In this document: one piece after another, positions 62,733 to 64,000 of the stretch
Layout of the letters: the number at the start of each line of letters is the position of its first letter
How positions within the stretch are numbered: position 1 is the first letter of the stretch
Source: Balneola sp.
GTDB taxonomy: Bacteria > Bacteroidota > Rhodothermia > Balneolales > Balneolaceae
Direction of reading: 5' to 3'
Length of the DNA stretch: 64,000 nt
Assembly: GCA_002696035.1 (NCBI GenBank)
Contig: NZQV01000010.1
Coordinates: forward strand, 124,001-188,000
Notes under the pieces: model-generated
Seen by the model: the letters and a program-made list of their open reading frames with translations, nothing else
Told to the model about the DNA's origin: nothing
The model's database searches: none
Position numbers and translations under genes: made by a program

Positions 62733-64000
62733 ACCATATTCTACCGATTTCGAGCACCCTTTCCCTGAAAGATAAATTGTTCCCTGCTTACGATCCCAAT
62801 CTATCAGATGGTGTAAAGCATAAACTTCACTCCGCTTTTGTTGAAACAGACCGATACATGCTGAAACTGTTGCTGATCCACTGGGCGGTTGCATCCACCG
62901 TCACTGCTTTTAGCTACAGCACGTATATTTTTGGATTTGTTGGAGGCGGACTGATCTACGGTATTGCTCATTTTGCCGTTTCTTCGAACCCGGGTTCAGC
63001 CTGGAGCAGAAGTGTCATAGGAGCCTCATTCATGGCTTTTTCCATGATCTTTATTCAACAGCATCTGGGTAGAATTGAGATGCATTTTCATATTTTTGTA
63101 TCCATAGCTTTTCTTGTTCGCTATAAGGATATCCTTCCGGTAGTTGTGGCCGCTGTAACCGTTGCCTTACATCATGTGGTCTTTAATTTTGCGCAAACCT
63201 ACGAACTGGCACTTGCCGGAACACCGATCATGATATTTGATTACGGCTGCGGCTGGGATATCGTAGCTCTGCATGCTGTTTTTGTAGTGGTAGAAGCGAT
63301 CACATTTTCGAGTATCATCCTGAACCTTTCAAACGAATATTTAGATAACGCAGAGGTGTTCAGCATCATTAATGATCTGGAAGATTCAGCAGAGTACACC
63401 ACTCAAGCAGCGAACTCGATCTCAGATTCGGGACAGAAGCTGGCTATAAATGTTCAGGAGAATAAAAATTCCGTGGATAATTCTAACTCCGCTATTCTTC
63501 GGATGAATGAAAATATCAGCGTATTGAACGATCAAACTGCTACGGTGCAGCAGAAAATGGATGCTTTATCCGATGATGCCGTATCTATGAGCCGATCGAT
63601 GCTGGAGTTGAAAGAATCGAGCCACAAGATCTCAACTATAACTGAAGTGATCGATTCCATAGCCTCACAAACAAACTTGCTGGCCCTGAACGCAGCTATC
63701 GAAGCCGCACGGGCAGGAGAAGCAGGAGCAGGTTTTGCGGTGGTTACGGAAGAGGTGAGAGTATTGGCAAAGAAAACAGCCGATGCCGCCACTGAAATAG
63801 AAACCATGCTTGAAGAAAATGTAGCCAAAGCCATGATGGGGTCTAAGGCATCTGAAAAGATCAAAGAGGAGATATCGGGACTCGCAGAGTGGATCAAAGA
63901 GGTAAATGAATCGAGTAGTGAACAGGCTGAACATCTGGAGTTGCTTAAAAGTACGATCCGGAAAATATCAGACAGTACAGACAGCACGGCAAGTATGGCC
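62729..64000 (+). CDS. Methyl-accepting chemotaxis-like protein with histidine-rich membrane sensor, truncated by the window end
   Basis: The first 424 residues are present. The N-terminal part (about 45-200) has roughly six membrane helices and no large periplasmic domain or HAMP. It carries a conspicuous set of histidines: His81, His112, His119, His121 (EMHFH), His148-His149 (LHHVVF) and His182 (LHAVF). The cytoplasmic part is coiled-coil with the CheA/CheW-contacting tip [20 protein letters not shown] followed by [12 protein letters not shown]. It is co-translated with the SCO-like gene. The stimulus is not known; metal, oxygen or heme sensing is inferred from the histidines and the neighbour. 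Confidence 0.85.
   Translation, partial: MNHILPISSTLSLKDKLFPAYDPNLSDGVKHKLHSAFVETDRYMLKLLLIHWAVASTVTAFSYSTYIFGFVGGGLIYGIAHFAVSSNPGSAWSRSVIGASFMAFSMIFIQQHLGRIEMHFHIFVSIAFLVRYKDILPVVVAAVTVALHHVVFNFAQTYELALAGTPIMIFDYGCGWDIVALHAVFVVVEAITFSSIILNLSNEYLDNAEVFSIINDLEDSAEYTTQAANSISDSGQKLAINVQENKNSVDNSNSAILRMNENISVLNDQTATVQQKMDALSDDAVSMSRSMLELKESSHKISTITEVIDSIASQTNLLALNAAIEAARAGEAGAGFAVVTEEVRVLAKKTADAATEIETMLEENVAKAMMGSKASEKIKEEISGLAEWIKEVNESSSEQAEHLELLKSTIRKISDSTDSTASMA

Overview
The window looks like chromosomal core DNA from a Gram-negative, menaquinone-using member of the Bacteroidota/Balneolota/Rhodothermota group, most likely Balneolota. The pointers are a full-length SprA (type IX secretion translocon), a type IX plug protein (DUF5103), a secreted protein with a C-terminal type A sorting domain containing an NPFNPTT-type motif, a DUF4290-like protein, LptF/LptG and TamB for a double-membrane envelope, and candidate promoters of the TTTG / TAnnTTTG class used by Bacteroidota. 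The genus is my inference; I could not search a database.

Layout. 1-1023: 5' part of a DUF819 membrane protein (minus). 1255-5070: lysC-dapB-dapA-dapD operon behind a good promoter and ending at a terminator. 5155-5480: cluster of REP-like palindromes. 5509-7866: secreted S9 dipeptidyl peptidase. 8134-8646: PH/SHOCT protein. 8742-12705: ccmC-ccmD-ccmE-ccmF with a cysteine-type CcmE. 12809-15154: membrane and lipoprotein genes of unknown role, a possibly frameshifted small gene, and hbd. 15155-15635: repeat island with a MITE-like element. 15636-16289: unrecognised gene, almost touching a divergent operon rqcH-aroK-aroB-tamB-rnr-(protease/propeller/barrel protein) that runs to 29830. 29840-37374 (minus): menA-menC-menE-ccmB-holB-dapF-plug. 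37654-38664: type II glutamine synthetase, divergent from men. 38885-41808: type IX cargo protein, CsaA-like protein, DUF2141, a small membrane protein and a small acetyltransferase. 41885-46877 (minus): menF-menD-menH-menB. 47184-49242: DUF4290-like, cystathionine beta-synthase-like enzyme, DUF3467. 49416-51918 (minus): lptF-lptG. 52147-59490: sprA. 59690-61920 (minus): rsmI-lnt. 62160-64000: SCO-like copper protein overlapping a histidine-rich membrane chemoreceptor that leaves the window.

How the genes work together. Two men clusters cover chorismate to DHNA to demethylmenaquinone, with shikimate kinase and dehydroquinate synthase feeding chorismate. lysC/dapB/dapA/dapD plus the separate dapF cover much of the diaminopimelate route. 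ccmC/D/E/F and the separate ccmB make most of a cytochrome c maturation system; ccmA and ccmG/H are not here. SprA, plug, TamB, LptF/G and Lnt are cell-envelope biogenesis genes. I saw no rRNA, tRNA, CRISPR, prophage or intact transposase. The least ordinary points are the CxxxY CcmE with an altered CcmC tryptophan motif, the protease-propeller-barrel protein, the SCO/chemoreceptor pair, and the repeat islands at 5155-5480 and 15155-15635.
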